Shown here: positions 45,390-55,200 of the stretch, piece by piece | Layout: each line of letters begins with the position of its first letter | How positions within the stretch are numbered: the stretch's first letter is position 1 | Assembly (NCBI GenBank): GCA_934526065.1 | Contig: CAKSZX010000007.1 | Span: forward strand, 1-64,000 | Length of the DNA: 64,000 nt | Direction of reading: 5' to 3' | From: an uncultured Oscillospiraceae bacterium | GTDB taxonomy: Bacteria > Bacillota > Clostridia > Oscillospirales > Ruminococcaceae | Program-made: the position numbers and the translations under genes | The notes under the pieces: generated by a model | Told to the model about the DNA's origin: nothing | Databases searched by the model: none | What the model saw: the letters and a program-made list of their open reading frames with translations, nothing else

Positions 45390-46073
45390 TTAAAGTTTAT
45401 ATTTTTCTTTTACAAAGGTAACATAATCCGCCAAGGCCTGTTGATCCCGAGTGCCGGAAAAGCGAAACTGCACGCCGAAAATATACTTGTAACCAAGGCC
45501 TTTGGAGGCCTCTCTGTCCCAGCAGATAACCCCTACAACCGGCAATTTGGCAATGCCGTCTTGGGCTGTGCCTATGCGTGGCAGTACAAATGTGAACACC
45601 GTACCCACATCAAACACACGATTTGAATACAAGGCCACACCGCCGTTTGAAATATCCAAAGTTTCGCCCTTTTCCGGGGTGATCGTGCCCTGCCGGTTAA
45701 GAGGCCAGGTTTCGTCGTAATATTCCACCGGCAAAGCCACTTTTAAACGGACATCGACACGCTTATAAAACTTGCGTTCTTCGGACACTTTGTAAATTTT
45801 TAGATATCTTCTTATGCCCTCTTTGACTATGTCGTCCACATAGCCGCCAAGGATAAATTCTTCGCCCCCCTGCCGGAATTTAAACAGAAACTTCTGTTTT
45901 TCATCGGGGATAAGGGGCTTGCCCTCCACAATGGGAACAGATACGAGAAACAGCGTCTCGTCAACGGGCCGGTGAAAGGTACACACCATATTAAAATTCG
46001 GTTCTACGCCTACCGCCGCCGCAAATGCCATGTGCATTTTTGTGCCCGGTTTAATCTGTGATACTAAATCCAA
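45390..46073 (-). CDS. PilZ-domain c-di-GMP effector, YcgR-like
   Basis: 227 residues from TTG 46073, chosen because GGAGG lies 8 bases upstream; a GTG at 46115 is open but lacks a site. N-terminal YcgR-N-like beta domain (to about 85), then PilZ with the Arg-rich ERKFYKRVDVR, LDISNGGVALYS (the D/NxSxxG element) and GVQF. Such proteins bind cyclic di-GMP and act on motility or envelope machines. Here it precedes a membrane-anchored surface-protein paralogue. Confidence 0.85.
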   Translation of the reverse strand: MDLVSQIKPGTKMHMAFAAAVGVEPNFNMVCTFHRPVDETLFLVSVPIVEGKPLIPDEKQKFLFKFRQGGEEFILGGYVDDIVKEGIRRYLKIYKVSEERKFYKRVDVRLKVALPVEYYDETWPLNRQGTITPEKGETLDISNGGVALYSNRVFDVGTVFTFVLPRIGTAQDGIAKLPVVGVICWDREASKGLGYKYIFGVQFRFSGTRDQQALADYVTFVKEKYKL

Positions 46074-46131
46074 AAACAAGTCCTCCAAGTGGGATGAAAT
46101 CTGAACAGAATACACTTATCTATTCTCTTAT

Positions 46132-46160
46132 ATATTATCATTCGGTGCGAAATTTGTCAA
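46132..46160 (-). promoter_or_regulatory. Promoter of the PilZ operon
   Basis: Minus strand TTGACA (46160-46155), 17 bases, TAATAT (46137-46132). Confidence 0.75.
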
Positions 46161-46216
46161 TTTTTATACAATGTTTTTTTGATGTTTTATTTATGGGAAT
46201 TTCGGCTCTTTTACAG

Positions 46217-46250
46217 CAAAAAGCCCCTTGGATAAATCCAAGAGGCTAAA
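46217..46250 (-). terminator. Intrinsic terminator of glmM
   Basis: AGCCTCTTGG/CCAAGGGGCT with TTTTT on the minus strand. Confidence 0.88.
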
Positions 46251-46279
46251 ATTATATTTTATTTTCAAGTTTGCGAAAA

Positions 46280-47668
46280 TCAGTTTACCCGGTGACCTTT
46301 GGCTTTGATTACGGTCACAACCTCATCAACATATTTTTGGCATATTTCATGGGTCGGTGCTTCAACCATTACACGGATAAGAGGCTCTGTGCCGGATTCA
46401 CGGACTAAAATTCTGCCTGTATCCCCAAGCTCCCGGGCAACCTTTTCAACCGCAGCTTGAACATCCGGGTCTGCCTGTGCGGCGGCCTTGTCTTTTACCT
46501 TTACATTCACTAAAACCTGAGGGTAAATTGTAAGTCCCCGGCAAAGTTCGCTCATCTTCTTTTCTCTGTCCATCATAACCTGCATAAGTTTAAGGCTTGT
46601 AAGGATGCCGTCGCCTGTTTTGGCGTATTTTGAGAAGATAATGTGGCCGGACTGCTCGCCGCCTATGCGGCAGCCGTTTTTCGTCATATATTCGTAAACA
46701 TACTTATCCCCTACGGCTGTTTTGGCGTAGCCGATACCCAGTTCGTCAAATGCCTTATACAAACCGAAGTTTGACATAACAGTTGTTACAACGGTGTTTG
46801 TAAGGAGTTTGCCTCTCTCCTTCATATACTTGCCGTAGATGTACAAAATGTGATCCCCTGTTATTACATTGCCCTTTTCGTCAACCGCAAGGCATCTGTC
46901 GGCGTCGCCGTCATAGGCAAAACCCACATCAAGGCCGTTTTCCACAACAAATTTCTGCAAGCCCTCAATATGAGTTGACCCTGCGTTCATATTTATATTG
47001 TAGCCGTCCGGCTCTGCGTTGATAACATAAGTTTTTGCCCCCAAGGCGTCAAATACCGCCTTTGCGATATTCCAGCTTGAACCGTTTGCACAGTCCAAGC
47101 CCACTTTTACGCCCTTAAAGCTGTACATACCAAGAGAGATAAGATAACCGATATATCTGTTTCTGCCCCGAACATAGTCCACTGTTCTGCCGATTTTCTC
47201 CCTGTGGGCAAATGGAACTTCCCGCCATTTTTCGCCGAAAAGTTCAAGCTCCCCGTCAAGGTAGGCTTCAACCAATGCGATGGTTTCTTCTTCCATTTTT
47301 TCGCCCTTGCCGTTAATCAGCTTTATGCCGTTGTCATAGTAGGGGTTGTGGCTTGCGGAAATCATAATGCCGCAGTCGAAATCGTCCACCCTTGTGATAT
47401 ATGCCACCGAGGGCGTTGTGGTTACATGCAGCATATATGCGTCTGCCCCGGAGGCTACCAAACCGGCAACCAGGCTGTATTCAAACATATAGCTTGAACG
47501 CCTTGTGTCCTTGCCGATTACCACCTTTGCAGGGGTTTCGTCATTATTTCTTCTCTTTAATTCACCGTAATACCAGCCCAAAAAACGACCTACCTTATAG
47601 GCGTGGTCTGCCGTTAAATTTTTATTGGCCTCACCACGGAAGCCGTCTGTACCGAAATATTTACCCAT
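46280..47668 (-). CDS. glmM: Phosphoglucosamine mutase
   Basis: 462 residues. Catalytic serine in ISASHNPYYDNGIK, metal loop DGDADRC, sugar-binding GGEQSGH and phosphate-binding RESGTEPLIRVM. Converts glucosamine-6-phosphate to glucosamine-1-phosphate for cell-wall precursors. Promoter TTGACA (47763-47758), 17 bases, TATAAT (47740-47735) on the minus strand. Confidence 0.96.
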   Translation of the reverse strand: MGKYFGTDGFRGEANKNLTADHAYKVGRFLGWYYGELKRRNNDETPAKVVIGKDTRRSSYMFEYSLVAGLVASGADAYMLHVTTTPSVAYITRVDDFDCGIMISASHNPYYDNGIKLINGKGEKMEEETIALVEAYLDGELELFGEKWREVPFAHREKIGRTVDYVRGRNRYIGYLISLGMYSFKGVKVGLDCANGSSWNIAKAVFDALGAKTYVINAEPDGYNINMNAGSTHIEGLQKFVVENGLDVGFAYDGDADRCLAVDEKGNVITGDHILYIYGKYMKERGKLLTNTVVTTVMSNFGLYKAFDELGIGYAKTAVGDKYVYEYMTKNGCRIGGEQSGHIIFSKYAKTGDGILTSLKLMQVMMDREKKMSELCRGLTIYPQVLVNVKVKDKAAAQADPDVQAAVEKVARELGDTGRILVRESGTEPLIRVMVEAPTHEICQKYVDEVVTVIKAKGHRVN

Positions 47669-47734
47669 AATTGTTTTCTCCGATTAAATTTGCAGGCAAC
47701 CTGCCTGTTTGGCGGCGCCTAAGGATTTTTTTTA

Positions 47735-47763
47735 ATTATAAAGCAATAAGCTGTCCTTGTCAA
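47735..47763 (-). promoter_or_regulatory. glmM promoter
   Basis: -35 TTGACA, 17-base spacer, -10 TATAAT, divergent from and close to the plus-strand promoter at 47781-47808. Confidence 0.85.
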
Positions 47764-47780
47764 ATTTACCCTGGATTTTA

Positions 47781-47808
47781 TTGATTTTTTTGCGGCATCA
47801 TATATAAT
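47781..47808 (+). promoter_or_regulatory. Promoter of the esterase-like gene
   Basis: TTGATT (47781-47786), 16 bases, TATAAT (47803-47808). Confidence 0.6.
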
Positions 47809-47840
47809 AATATGTAAAATTAAAGGAGGTTTATAACCTT

Positions 47841-48515
47841 ATGTTTAAAATAACGGAAAAAGACGGCAGAAAAATCATTCTTTACGGCCGGGAAAATCGG
47901 GATTTTTGCCTGATACAGCCTACCGACACTTCCGATGAGGAAAAACTTTCCTCTCTATTGGATAATTTATCGGCTTTTACAGACAAAACATTTTGCTACC
48001 GGCGGGTGAATATTCCCGATTGGAACGGTGAAATGTCCCCATGGCCTGCCCCGGCGGTATTTGGGGATAAGGATTTTCAAGGCGGGGCAAAAGCCACACT
48101 TGAATACATAGAAAACCTTGTACCATATTTAAAATCGGAATTTAATTTAAGTGACAATACAAAATTTATTTTAGGGGGTTATTCCCTTGCCGGATTGTTC
48201 AGCCTTTGGCGGGGGTATGAAAGGGGTATTTTCGCAGGTATTCGGGGGGCTTCACCCTCTGTATGGTTCCCGGATTGGGACAAATTTACCGACAAAAATA
48301 TAAACGCCGATTATGTGTATTTAAGCCTTGGGGACAGAGAGCGGAAAACAAAAAACAAAACCATGTGCAAAGTCCGGGAAAGAATTGAAATGCAAAAAGA
48401 AAAACTTGTAAAACAAGGGGTTCCCTGCTCCCTTGAATACAACCCCGGCAACCACTTTAAAGATACGGATATACGCACAGCAAAGGCATTTGCCCGGGTT
48501 ATAAATAATCTTTAA
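47841..48515 (+). CDS. Esterase-like alpha/beta hydrolase
   Basis: 224 residues. Nucleophile elbow GGYSLAGL (Ser), and a C-terminal His in PGNHFKD; the Asp/Glu is probably in SLGDRERK. Build resembles the IroE/Fes-like esterase family (serine in GYSLAG). No signal peptide, so cytoplasmic. AAAGGAGG precedes ATG. Substrate unknown. Confidence 0.7.
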   Translation: MFKITEKDGRKIILYGRENRDFCLIQPTDTSDEEKLSSLLDNLSAFTDKTFCYRRVNIPDWNGEMSPWPAPAVFGDKDFQGGAKATLEYIENLVPYLKSEFNLSDNTKFILGGYSLAGLFSLWRGYERGIFAGIRGASPSVWFPDWDKFTDKNINADYVYLSLGDRERKTKNKTMCKVRERIEMQKEKLVKQGVPCSLEYNPGNHFKDTDIRTAKAFARVINNL

Positions 48516-48552
48516 AAATTTTAGGCTGTAATTTGCCTTTGGAGAACTTAAA

Positions 48553-51030
48553 ATGATAGATAAAATGCTTATTCGTGGGGCGAAAGTCCACAATTTAAAA
48601 AATATTGATGTGGACATTCCCCTGGGTAAAATAGTTGGGGTTGCCGGGGTGTCCGGCTCCGGCAAGTCCTCTTTGGCCTTGGGGGTTTTGTACGCCGAGG
48701 GCTCCCGCCGATATTTGGAGGCTCTGTCTACCTACACACGCCGCAGGCTGACACAGGCTTCTAAGGCCGCTGTTGATGAAGTTTTGTATGTGCCGGCGGC
48801 TCTTGCCCTACATCAAAGGCCGGGTGTGCCGGGTATCCGCAGTACATTCGGCACCGGCACGGAGCTTTTAAACAGCCTGCGCCTTATGTACTCTCGCCTG
48901 GCAAGCCACCGCTGCCCAAAGGGCCACTATTTACAGCCTACATTGGCAGTGGCCGCCGGGAAAGAACTTGTATGCCCTGTGTGCGGTGAGCATTTTTACG
49001 CCCCCTCGGCAGAGGAACTTTCATTCAATTCACAGGGGGCTTGCAAAACCTGCGGCGGCACAGGCAGAGTTCGCAGTGTTGATATTTCCACCCTTGTACC
49101 GGACGACAGCCTTACAATAGACGGCGGCGCAGTTGCCCCCTGGAACAGCTTGATGTGGTCTTTGATGACCGATGTGTGCCGTGAAATGGGGGTGCGCACC
49201 GATGTGCCTTTCCGTGAATTGACCGACAGGGAAAAGGATATTGTGTATCACGGCCCTGCTGTGAAAAAACACATTTTTTACAAAGCTAAAAATTCAAATC
49301 AAGCCGGGGAACTGGACTTCACCTACTACAACGCAATTTACACAGTGGAAAACGCCCTTGGGAAAGTCAAGGACGAAAAAGGCATGAAAAGGGTAGAAAA
49401 ATTTTTAAAAGAGGACACCTGCCCGGACTGCGGCGGCAGCCGACTTTCCCCTGCCGCCCGCCGGCGGAAATTAAGGGGGATTTCCTTAGACAAAGCCTGC
49501 CAAATGACTTTAACCGACCTTGTCAAATGGGTCAGAGGTGTGCCGGCAACCTTGCCGGAAGAAATGGGCCCTATGGCAAACAGCATTTGCGATGCCTTTG
49601 AAAGCACTGCAAAAAGGCTTATGGATTTAGGCCTTGGGTACCTTACACTGGATCGCTCAGCCTCTACCCTGTCCACCGGGGAGCGACAGAGAATGCAGCT
49701 TGCCCGTGCGGTGCGCAACCGCACAACAGGGGTGTTGTATGTGCTTGATGAGCCCTCAATCGGCCTGCACCCGGCAAATATAGTGGGGCTCACCGGTGTG
49801 ATGAAAGATTTGATTGCCGACGGCAACTCGGTAATTTTAGTGGATCACGACACACAAATTTTAAAACAGGCAGATTGGATTGTGGAAATGGGCCCCGAGG
49901 CCGGCGCAAAGGGCGGTTACATTATGGCACAGGGAACTGTGCCGGATATAGAGGCAAACCGGCTTTCAAAAATCGGCGGTTTTCTCTCCGGCAAAACAAA
50001 TACAAAGGTGAGAGAGGCGGCCAAAAAAGAAAAGCTCTTTGAAAAAGGGGAAATTTGCCTTTCCACTTCTCAAATTCACACCGTAAAGCCCTTGGAAGTG
50101 GCCATACCTAAGGGCAGGCTTACGGTTGTAACAGGTGTGTCCGGCTCAGGCAAAACCACAATGGTTTTGGAAAGTCTTATTCCCGCCTTACAGGCAAAAA
50201 TCGACGGCAACCCCCTGCCGGCACATATTAAATCCATATCTGCCCGGGGAATAGGGCATATAAAGCTGATTGACGCAACCCCTATCGGCATAAACATTCG
50301 TTCCACGGTAGCCACCTATGCCGGTGTACACGACGAATTGAGAAAAATGTTTGCAAAAACCGAAGCCGCAAAAGCCGCCGGTTACAAGGCAAGCGATTTT
50401 TCATACAACACAGGGTCTCTCCGCTGTCCCGGTTGTGACGGCACCGGGATTGTAAGCCTTGATGTACAATTTTTGCCGGATGTAAATATCCCCTGCCCGG
50501 ACTGCCGGGGTTCTCGCTACGGGAAATCCGCCCGGAATATAAAGCTTACAAATAAGGCCGGGGAAAGTATGTCCATGCCGGAACTTATGGACGCAGATGT
50601 GAATACGGCGGCGGATTTTTGCAAAGATATGAAAGCCGTAAGCCAAAAATTAAATGTTTTAAAACAACTGGGGCTGGGCTACCTTACCTTGGGGGAGGAA
50701 ACCCCGGGGCTTTCCGGCGGCGAGGCACAGCGTTTGAAATTGGCAAGCGAGATAGGCAAAACACAGAATGATTCGGTGTTTGTATTTGACGAGCCCTCAA
50801 TCGGCCTGCACCCGGCAGACGTGCAAGTTTTGCTCAGGGTTTTCGCATCTCTTATGGACAGCGGCGCAACGGTAATTGTAATCGAACACGACCTTGATGT
50901 TATCCGCAACGGCGACTTTATAATAGATATGGGTCCCGGCGGCGGTGAGGCCGGGGGACAAATAGTCGCCGCCGGCACACCGGAAGAAATAAAGAAAAAC
51001 CCGAACAGTGTCACAGGCAGATATTTATAA
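48553..51030 (+). CDS. UvrA2-like ABC ATPase (short UvrA paralogue)
   Basis: 825 residues, against about 940 for UvrA. Two ABC modules: Walker A GVSGSGKSS and GVSGSGKTT; signatures LSTGERQRMQLARA and LSGGEAQRLKLA; both with DEPSIGLHP. Zinc-finger cysteine sets at CPVCG..CKTCGG, CPDCGG and CPGCDG..CPDCRG. The shortness is mostly in the UvrB-binding/insertion region, as in the UvrA-like proteins linked to DNA-intercalator tolerance. No UvrB or UvrC is adjacent. Confidence 0.88.
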   Translation: MIDKMLIRGAKVHNLKNIDVDIPLGKIVGVAGVSGSGKSSLALGVLYAEGSRRYLEALSTYTRRRLTQASKAAVDEVLYVPAALALHQRPGVPGIRSTFGTGTELLNSLRLMYSRLASHRCPKGHYLQPTLAVAAGKELVCPVCGEHFYAPSAEELSFNSQGACKTCGGTGRVRSVDISTLVPDDSLTIDGGAVAPWNSLMWSLMTDVCREMGVRTDVPFRELTDREKDIVYHGPAVKKHIFYKAKNSNQAGELDFTYYNAIYTVENALGKVKDEKGMKRVEKFLKEDTCPDCGGSRLSPAARRRKLRGISLDKACQMTLTDLVKWVRGVPATLPEEMGPMANSICDAFESTAKRLMDLGLGYLTLDRSASTLSTGERQRMQLARAVRNRTTGVLYVLDEPSIGLHPANIVGLTGVMKDLIADGNSVILVDHDTQILKQADWIVEMGPEAGAKGGYIMAQGTVPDIEANRLSKIGGFLSGKTNTKVREAAKKEKLFEKGEICLSTSQIHTVKPLEVAIPKGRLTVVTGVSGSGKTTMVLESLIPALQAKIDGNPLPAHIKSISARGIGHIKLIDATPIGINIRSTVATYAGVHDELRKMFAKTEAAKAAGYKASDFSYNTGSLRCPGCDGTGIVSLDVQFLPDVNIPCPDCRGSRYGKSARNIKLTNKAGESMSMPELMDADVNTAADFCKDMKAVSQKLNVLKQLGLGYLTLGEETPGLSGGEAQRLKLASEIGKTQNDSVFVFDEPSIGLHPADVQVLLRVFASLMDSGATVIVIEHDLDVIRNGDFIIDMGPGGGEAGGQIVAAGTPEEIKKNPNSVTGRYL

Positions 51031-51115
51031 CAAATTTTCTTTTGTGTAGTTTTACCGTTTATTTTCTCTTTAACATCCATTATATAATTTTGTAATTTGA
51101 AAGGAGATGTTTTAT

Positions 51116-51730
51116 TTGGAATATGTATTTTCTGTTTTTCTGGGCTATCTTTTAGGCAGTGTAAACCCGGCGTATATTTTCGGCAGGCTGAAAGGATTTG
51201 ATATAAGGCAGCGTGGCAGTAAAAACGCCGGTGCCAGCAATGCAAAAATTTGCCTTGGCTGGGGATATTTTATAGTAACCGTAATTTACGATATATCAAA
51301 GGCCTATATTTCACGGTTTGTTATAAGCAAAGTTTTCCCAAACAACTTATATCTCCCTGTTTTGGCAGGGGTTTTGGCGGTTTTAGGCCATTGTTTCCCC
51401 TTTTACCTGCAATTTAAAGGGGGAAAAGGATTTGCTTCTTTTATCGGTCTTTCCCTTTACATAAATTTTAAATACGCACTGATAATTTTAGTTGCAGGGC
51501 TTGTGTTGTCGCTGATTTTAAACTATATCGTAGTGGCAACGGTGATACAAACCCTGGTGTTCCCGGCATTTATGATAATTTCCGGGCTGTATCCGCCGAT
51601 TTCTTGCCTTACGGTGTGCCTTGCCTCTTTTACGATTTTGGCAAAACACAGGGCAAACTTTTTAAAATTAAAAACCGGGGAAGAAATAGGCATAAACGGC
51701 AAAAAAATAGGGTTTTGCAAAAGGGGATAA
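51116..51730 (+). CDS. plsY: PlsY-like glycerol-3-phosphate acyltransferase
   Basis: 204 residues from TTG 51116 (GGAG 9 bases upstream); an ATG at 51107 touches the GGAG and is less likely. Five membrane segments. The three PlsY motifs are visible: GSVNPAYIFGRLKG, RQRGSKNAGASNA and HCFPFYLQFKGGKGFAS. The second motif is unusual (GSKNAGASNA, usually SGNPGATN). Makes lysophosphatidate from acyl-phosphate. Confidence 0.87.
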   Translation: MEYVFSVFLGYLLGSVNPAYIFGRLKGFDIRQRGSKNAGASNAKICLGWGYFIVTVIYDISKAYISRFVISKVFPNNLYLPVLAGVLAVLGHCFPFYLQFKGGKGFASFIGLSLYINFKYALIILVAGLVLSLILNYIVVATVIQTLVFPAFMIISGLYPPISCLTVCLASFTILAKHRANFLKLKTGEEIGINGKKIGFCKRG

Positions 51731-51780
51731 TAAAAATTTAAATAATCTCAACCGTATTTTTACAAATTTTTCTTTTTTGC

Positions 51781-51808
51781 TTGACATCTCCCTCAATAAG
51801 TATAAAAT
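51781..51808 (+). promoter_or_regulatory. lrgAB promoter
   Basis: TTGACA (51781-51786), 16 bases, TAAAAT (51803-51808). Confidence 0.7.
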
Positions 51809-51839
51809 ATTGTGGTAATTTATTTTTAGGAGAAGAAAA

Positions 51840-52193
51840 GTGAAATATCTTAAACAATTTTTGATGATACTTATAATTTCCCTTATAGGGGAGGTTTTAA
51901 AATATCTTATTCCTCTTTCGGTGCCGGCCAGCATTTACGGAATGGTCATTTTATTCCTCTGTCTTTTAACAGGGGCTATCAAACTTGAACAAGTAAAGGA
52001 CGCAGGTAAATTTTTAATAGAAATTATGCCGGTTATGTTTATCCCCGCCGGAGTGGGGCTTGTAAATTCACGGTCGGTTTTAAAGCCTATTCTGTTGCCG
52101 GTTTCCGTAATTACTGTGGTTACCATAATAACGGTAATGGGTGTAACAGGCACCGTTGCACAGAAAATAATCGGAAAGGAGGAAGAAAAATGA
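51840..52193 (+). CDS. lrgA: LrgA/CidA-family membrane protein
   Basis: 117 residues from GTG (AGGAGAAG upstream). Four membrane segments; VPASIYGMVILFLCLLTGAIKLE and FIPAGVGLVN are family blocks. Holin-like family, also linked to pyruvate uptake in some Firmicutes. Overlaps lrgB by 4 bases. Confidence 0.9.
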   Translation: MKYLKQFLMILIISLIGEVLKYLIPLSVPASIYGMVILFLCLLTGAIKLEQVKDAGKFLIEIMPVMFIPAGVGLVNSRSVLKPILLPVSVITVVTIITVMGVTGTVAQKIIGKEEEK

Positions 52194-52882
52194 GGGAATT
52201 TTTCATCTCGTCATCTTTTGCCGGGGTTGTTTTAAGCCTTGTGTTTTACGAAATCGGCACCTTTCTCAAAAACAAGTTTAAAATAGGGCTTTTTAACCCT
52301 TTGCTTGTAAGCCTTGTGTTGACTATCGGCTTTTTACTGCTGACCGGTGTGGATTATGAAGTTTACAACGACGGGGCAAAATATTTAAGCTGGTTTTTGA
52401 CCCCTGCCACCGTTTGCCTGGCCATTCCTTTGTATGAAGAAATAACTCTTTTAAAGCGTTATTTTAAGGCCATTGCCATCAGCATTACAAGCGGAGTTTT
52501 AACAAGTTTAACAACTGTTTTTATCCTTAGCAAAATTATGGCCTTAGGTCACACAGAGTATGTAACTTTGTTGCCTAAGTCCATAACCACAGCCATCGGT
52601 ATGGGGGTGGTTCAAGAGCTGGGCGGCCATGTTACCATAGCCGTTGCGGTTATTATAATTACCGGTGTTCTGGGCAACATTTTTGCCGATACCCTTTGCA
52701 AAATTTTTAAAATTACCGACCCTATTGCCAAGGGCCTTGCAATCGGCACCGCCGCCCACGCCATAGGAACCGCAAAAGCCATGGAAATGGGCGAAATCGA
52801 AGGCGCAATGAGCAGTTTATCCATTGCGGTTTCAGGTATTTTAACCGTTGTATTTGCGTCATTTTTCGCAAATTTAATATAA
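52190..52882 (+). CDS. lrgB: LrgB-family membrane protein
   Basis: 230 residues, 6-7 membrane segments; FNPLLVSLV, LLPKSITTAIGM and GTAAHAIGTAKAMEMGE are LrgB/CidB blocks. Partner of LrgA. No LytSR two-component system is nearby. Confidence 0.93.
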   Translation: MREFFISSSFAGVVLSLVFYEIGTFLKNKFKIGLFNPLLVSLVLTIGFLLLTGVDYEVYNDGAKYLSWFLTPATVCLAIPLYEEITLLKRYFKAIAISITSGVLTSLTTVFILSKIMALGHTEYVTLLPKSITTAIGMGVVQELGGHVTIAVAVIIITGVLGNIFADTLCKIFKITDPIAKGLAIGTAAHAIGTAKAMEMGEIEGAMSSLSIAVSGILTVVFASFFANLI

Positions 52883-52898
52883 TTTAAACTTATATTTT

Positions 52899-52937
52899 TT
52901 CACTTATTATTCCTTGAATAATAAGTGAATTTTTTTC
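52899..52937 (+). terminator. Intrinsic terminator
   Basis: 14-bp perfect stem TTCACTTATTATTC/GAATAATAAGTGAA followed by seven Ts. Confidence 0.93.
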
Positions 52938-53048
52938 GGGTTGTAAGGATTTTAAATTGACATTTCGGTATTTTTTATATTTTTAGTATAAATGATATAA
53001 AATAAGAGATATAAAAATTAAAAAAATGTTACAGGTTTGCCCTTTTTG

Positions 53049-53077
53049 TTGCCAATAATCAAATATTCTGCTATAAT
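53049..53077 (+). promoter_or_regulatory. Promoter of the flavoprotein reductase gene
   Basis: TTGCCA (53049-53054), 17 bases, TATAAT (53072-53077). Confidence 0.75.
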
Positions 53078-53148
53078 CAAACCATAAGCACAGTTTTATT
53101 GATATGATTTTATCAGTTAAATTCTGTGTAAAATTAAGGAGAACAGCA

Positions 53149-55098
53149 ATGAAAAGATTTTTGACACTTGTTTTGTCAGCTGCAATGCTTGCTTCTTTGG
53201 CAGGTTGTTCATCAAAGAACCCTGTAAAGACAGTTGAAGTTGACGAAACTAAATCAGCCGACGTTGTTATTGTCGGCGCAGGCGGCGCAGGCCTTTCAGC
53301 TGCTATTGAAGCTGTAGAAAACGGCGCAGAGAGTGTTATCCTTGTTGAAAAGACAAACACAACAGGCGGCTCACTCAACTTTACAGGTGGTACAATGTCA
53401 GGTGCTGAAACAATTATTCAGCAGATCGACGGTATCGAAGACACAAAACAGAGCTACATTGACGATATTATGTCAAACGGCGACAACAAGGGTGATATTG
53501 ATATGATCACTGCTTATGTAAACGAAGACGTTGACGCTATCCAGTGGCTTTGGGACAACGGTCTTAAAGACAAGAAGTTCTCAGTAGACAGACAGACAGG
53601 TACAATGTCAGTATTTGCTCCTGAGCACCAGCTCTACTCTGTAAAGAGAAGCTACAAACCGTCAGCTTCAGACCCAACTAAGTACAAATCAGCAGTTCAC
53701 GAAATTTTGGACACTGTTTTGGCAACAAAAGAAAATGTTACTGTTGACTATGCAACAACAGCCACAGAGCTTTTGAACAATGAAAAGGGTCAGGTTCTTT
53801 CCGTTATCGCTAAAACAGCAGACGGCAAGACAGTTCGCTATGACGCTAACAAGGGCGTTATCATGGCAACAGGCGGATACTCAGGCAACTCTAAGCTCAT
53901 GGGCGCATTTGCAGAAAACGGTTCTAACTACCTCCTTGGCGGTTCAGACGGTGCAGACGGCTACGGCATCTACATGATGCAGCAGGTTGGCGCTTACATT
54001 GACCCTGTTGCAATGAGCTACATTCCTACATTCCCAATGGGTCTTGACACAGGCAAGGGCCCCGGTAAAATCGCTTCTTCATACATGTGGAAGTGCGGCG
54101 CTATCAGCGTAAACCAGAACGGCGAAAGATTTGTTGACGAAACAGAGGACAACGTTGTTACAAGAGAAACAGCTCTTGAAGTACAGCCTAACGCTATCCA
54201 GTATGATATCTTTACAGATAACATCATCGCTGATGTTGAGGCTAAAAACGCTTCAGTATTCTGGAACTTCTACTATGCTCCTGGCAAGCCATACAACTCA
54301 TTTGTAGTAACAGCAGATTCTATTGAAGAATTGGCTGAAAAACTTGATATGCCTGCCGAAACACTTGAAAAAACAATCGCCGACTACAACGCACACGTTG
54401 AATCAGGCGAAGCTGACGAGTTTGGCAGAGAATTTACAGAGGATTCATTTGACGGTACATACTCAGTTTCAGCTAACAAGGTTGAAGGCGACAAGTACTA
54501 TGCAATTCCTTTGAAGGCTCTTTGTGTTATGACATTGGGCGGTGTTAAGACAAACACATCAGCACAGGTTTTGGATGCTAACGGCACAGTTATCCCGGGT
54601 CTCTATGCAGCCGGCGAATGTGTTGGCGGTATCTGGGGTAAATACGTATCAGGCGGTACAGGTGTTATGGGTCCTGTTGTATTCGGCAGAATTGCAGCAA
54701 GAACAGCTATGACATCCGAACTTGCAGACAAGTACAAGATGCAGACACCCGGCACTACAATTACAGCAGATATGTTTGAAAAAGATGAGCCGGAAGTTCC
54801 TGCAACAGATCGTTACAACGATGTAGCAGCAGCTAAGGACGGCGAGTACACAGCAACAGTTGACGGCCAGGAAGGCGAAATGACAGTTAAGGTTACAATC
54901 GCAAACGGCGCTATCACAGCTGTTGAAGTTGTAGAAAACCACGAAACACAGTCAGTTGCAAGCAAAGCATTGGAAGAAATTCCTGCTAAGATTGTTGAAA
55001 ACAACAGCTGCAATGTTGACGGCACAGCAGGCGCAACATTGACATCAGGCAGAATTATGGACGCTGTTTCAAAGTGTCTTGAAGAAGCCGCAAAGTAA
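53149..55098 (+). CDS. Lipoprotein FAD/FMN reductase (fumarate/urocanate reductase type)
   Basis: 649 residues from ATG 53149 (AAGGAG upstream). Lipoprotein signal with lipobox SLAGC; FAD domain starting VVIVGAGGAGLSAAI and VEKTNTTGGSLNFTGG; substrate domain of the fumarate-reductase flavoprotein family; C-terminal FMN-binding domain (about 560-649) with TAGATLTS, the Thr motif to which ApbE-type enzymes attach FMN. Such proteins reduce fumarate, urocanate or cinnamate-like acceptors on the outer face of the membrane. No haem motifs. Codon bias is strong, so it is probably highly expressed. Substrate not determinable here. Confidence 0.88.
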   Translation: MKRFLTLVLSAAMLASLAGCSSKNPVKTVEVDETKSADVVIVGAGGAGLSAAIEAVENGAESVILVEKTNTTGGSLNFTGGTMSGAETIIQQIDGIEDTKQSYIDDIMSNGDNKGDIDMITAYVNEDVDAIQWLWDNGLKDKKFSVDRQTGTMSVFAPEHQLYSVKRSYKPSASDPTKYKSAVHEILDTVLATKENVTVDYATTATELLNNEKGQVLSVIAKTADGKTVRYDANKGVIMATGGYSGNSKLMGAFAENGSNYLLGGSDGADGYGIYMMQQVGAYIDPVAMSYIPTFPMGLDTGKGPGKIASSYMWKCGAISVNQNGERFVDETEDNVVTRETALEVQPNAIQYDIFTDNIIADVEAKNASVFWNFYYAPGKPYNSFVVTADSIEELAEKLDMPAETLEKTIADYNAHVESGEADEFGREFTEDSFDGTYSVSANKVEGDKYYAIPLKALCVMTLGGVKTNTSAQVLDANGTVIPGLYAAGECVGGIWGKYVSGGTGVMGPVVFGRIAARTAMTSELADKYKMQTPGTTITADMFEKDEPEVPATDRYNDVAAAKDGEYTATVDGQEGEMTVKVTIANGAITAVEVVENHETQSVASKALEEIPAKIVENNSCNVDGTAGATLTSGRIMDAVSKCLEEAAK

Positions 55099-55157
55099 GT
55101 TTGCTTTAAAACTTTAATAAAAACGAATATCGGCTTTGCCGACGGTTCGTAACACAG

Positions 55158-55200
55158 AAAACCCTGTTTCGGTAAAAGGAAACAGGGTTTTCTTATTTTT
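55158..55200 (+). terminator. Intrinsic terminator
   Basis: AAAACCCTGTTTC/GAAACAGGGTTTT stem with T-rich tail. Confidence 0.92.

Noticed and set aside
48553..51030. Calling the UvrA-like protein the nucleotide excision repair UvrA
   Set aside because: About 115 residues shorter than UvrA, no uvrB/uvrC near it; the UvrA2-like class fits better.
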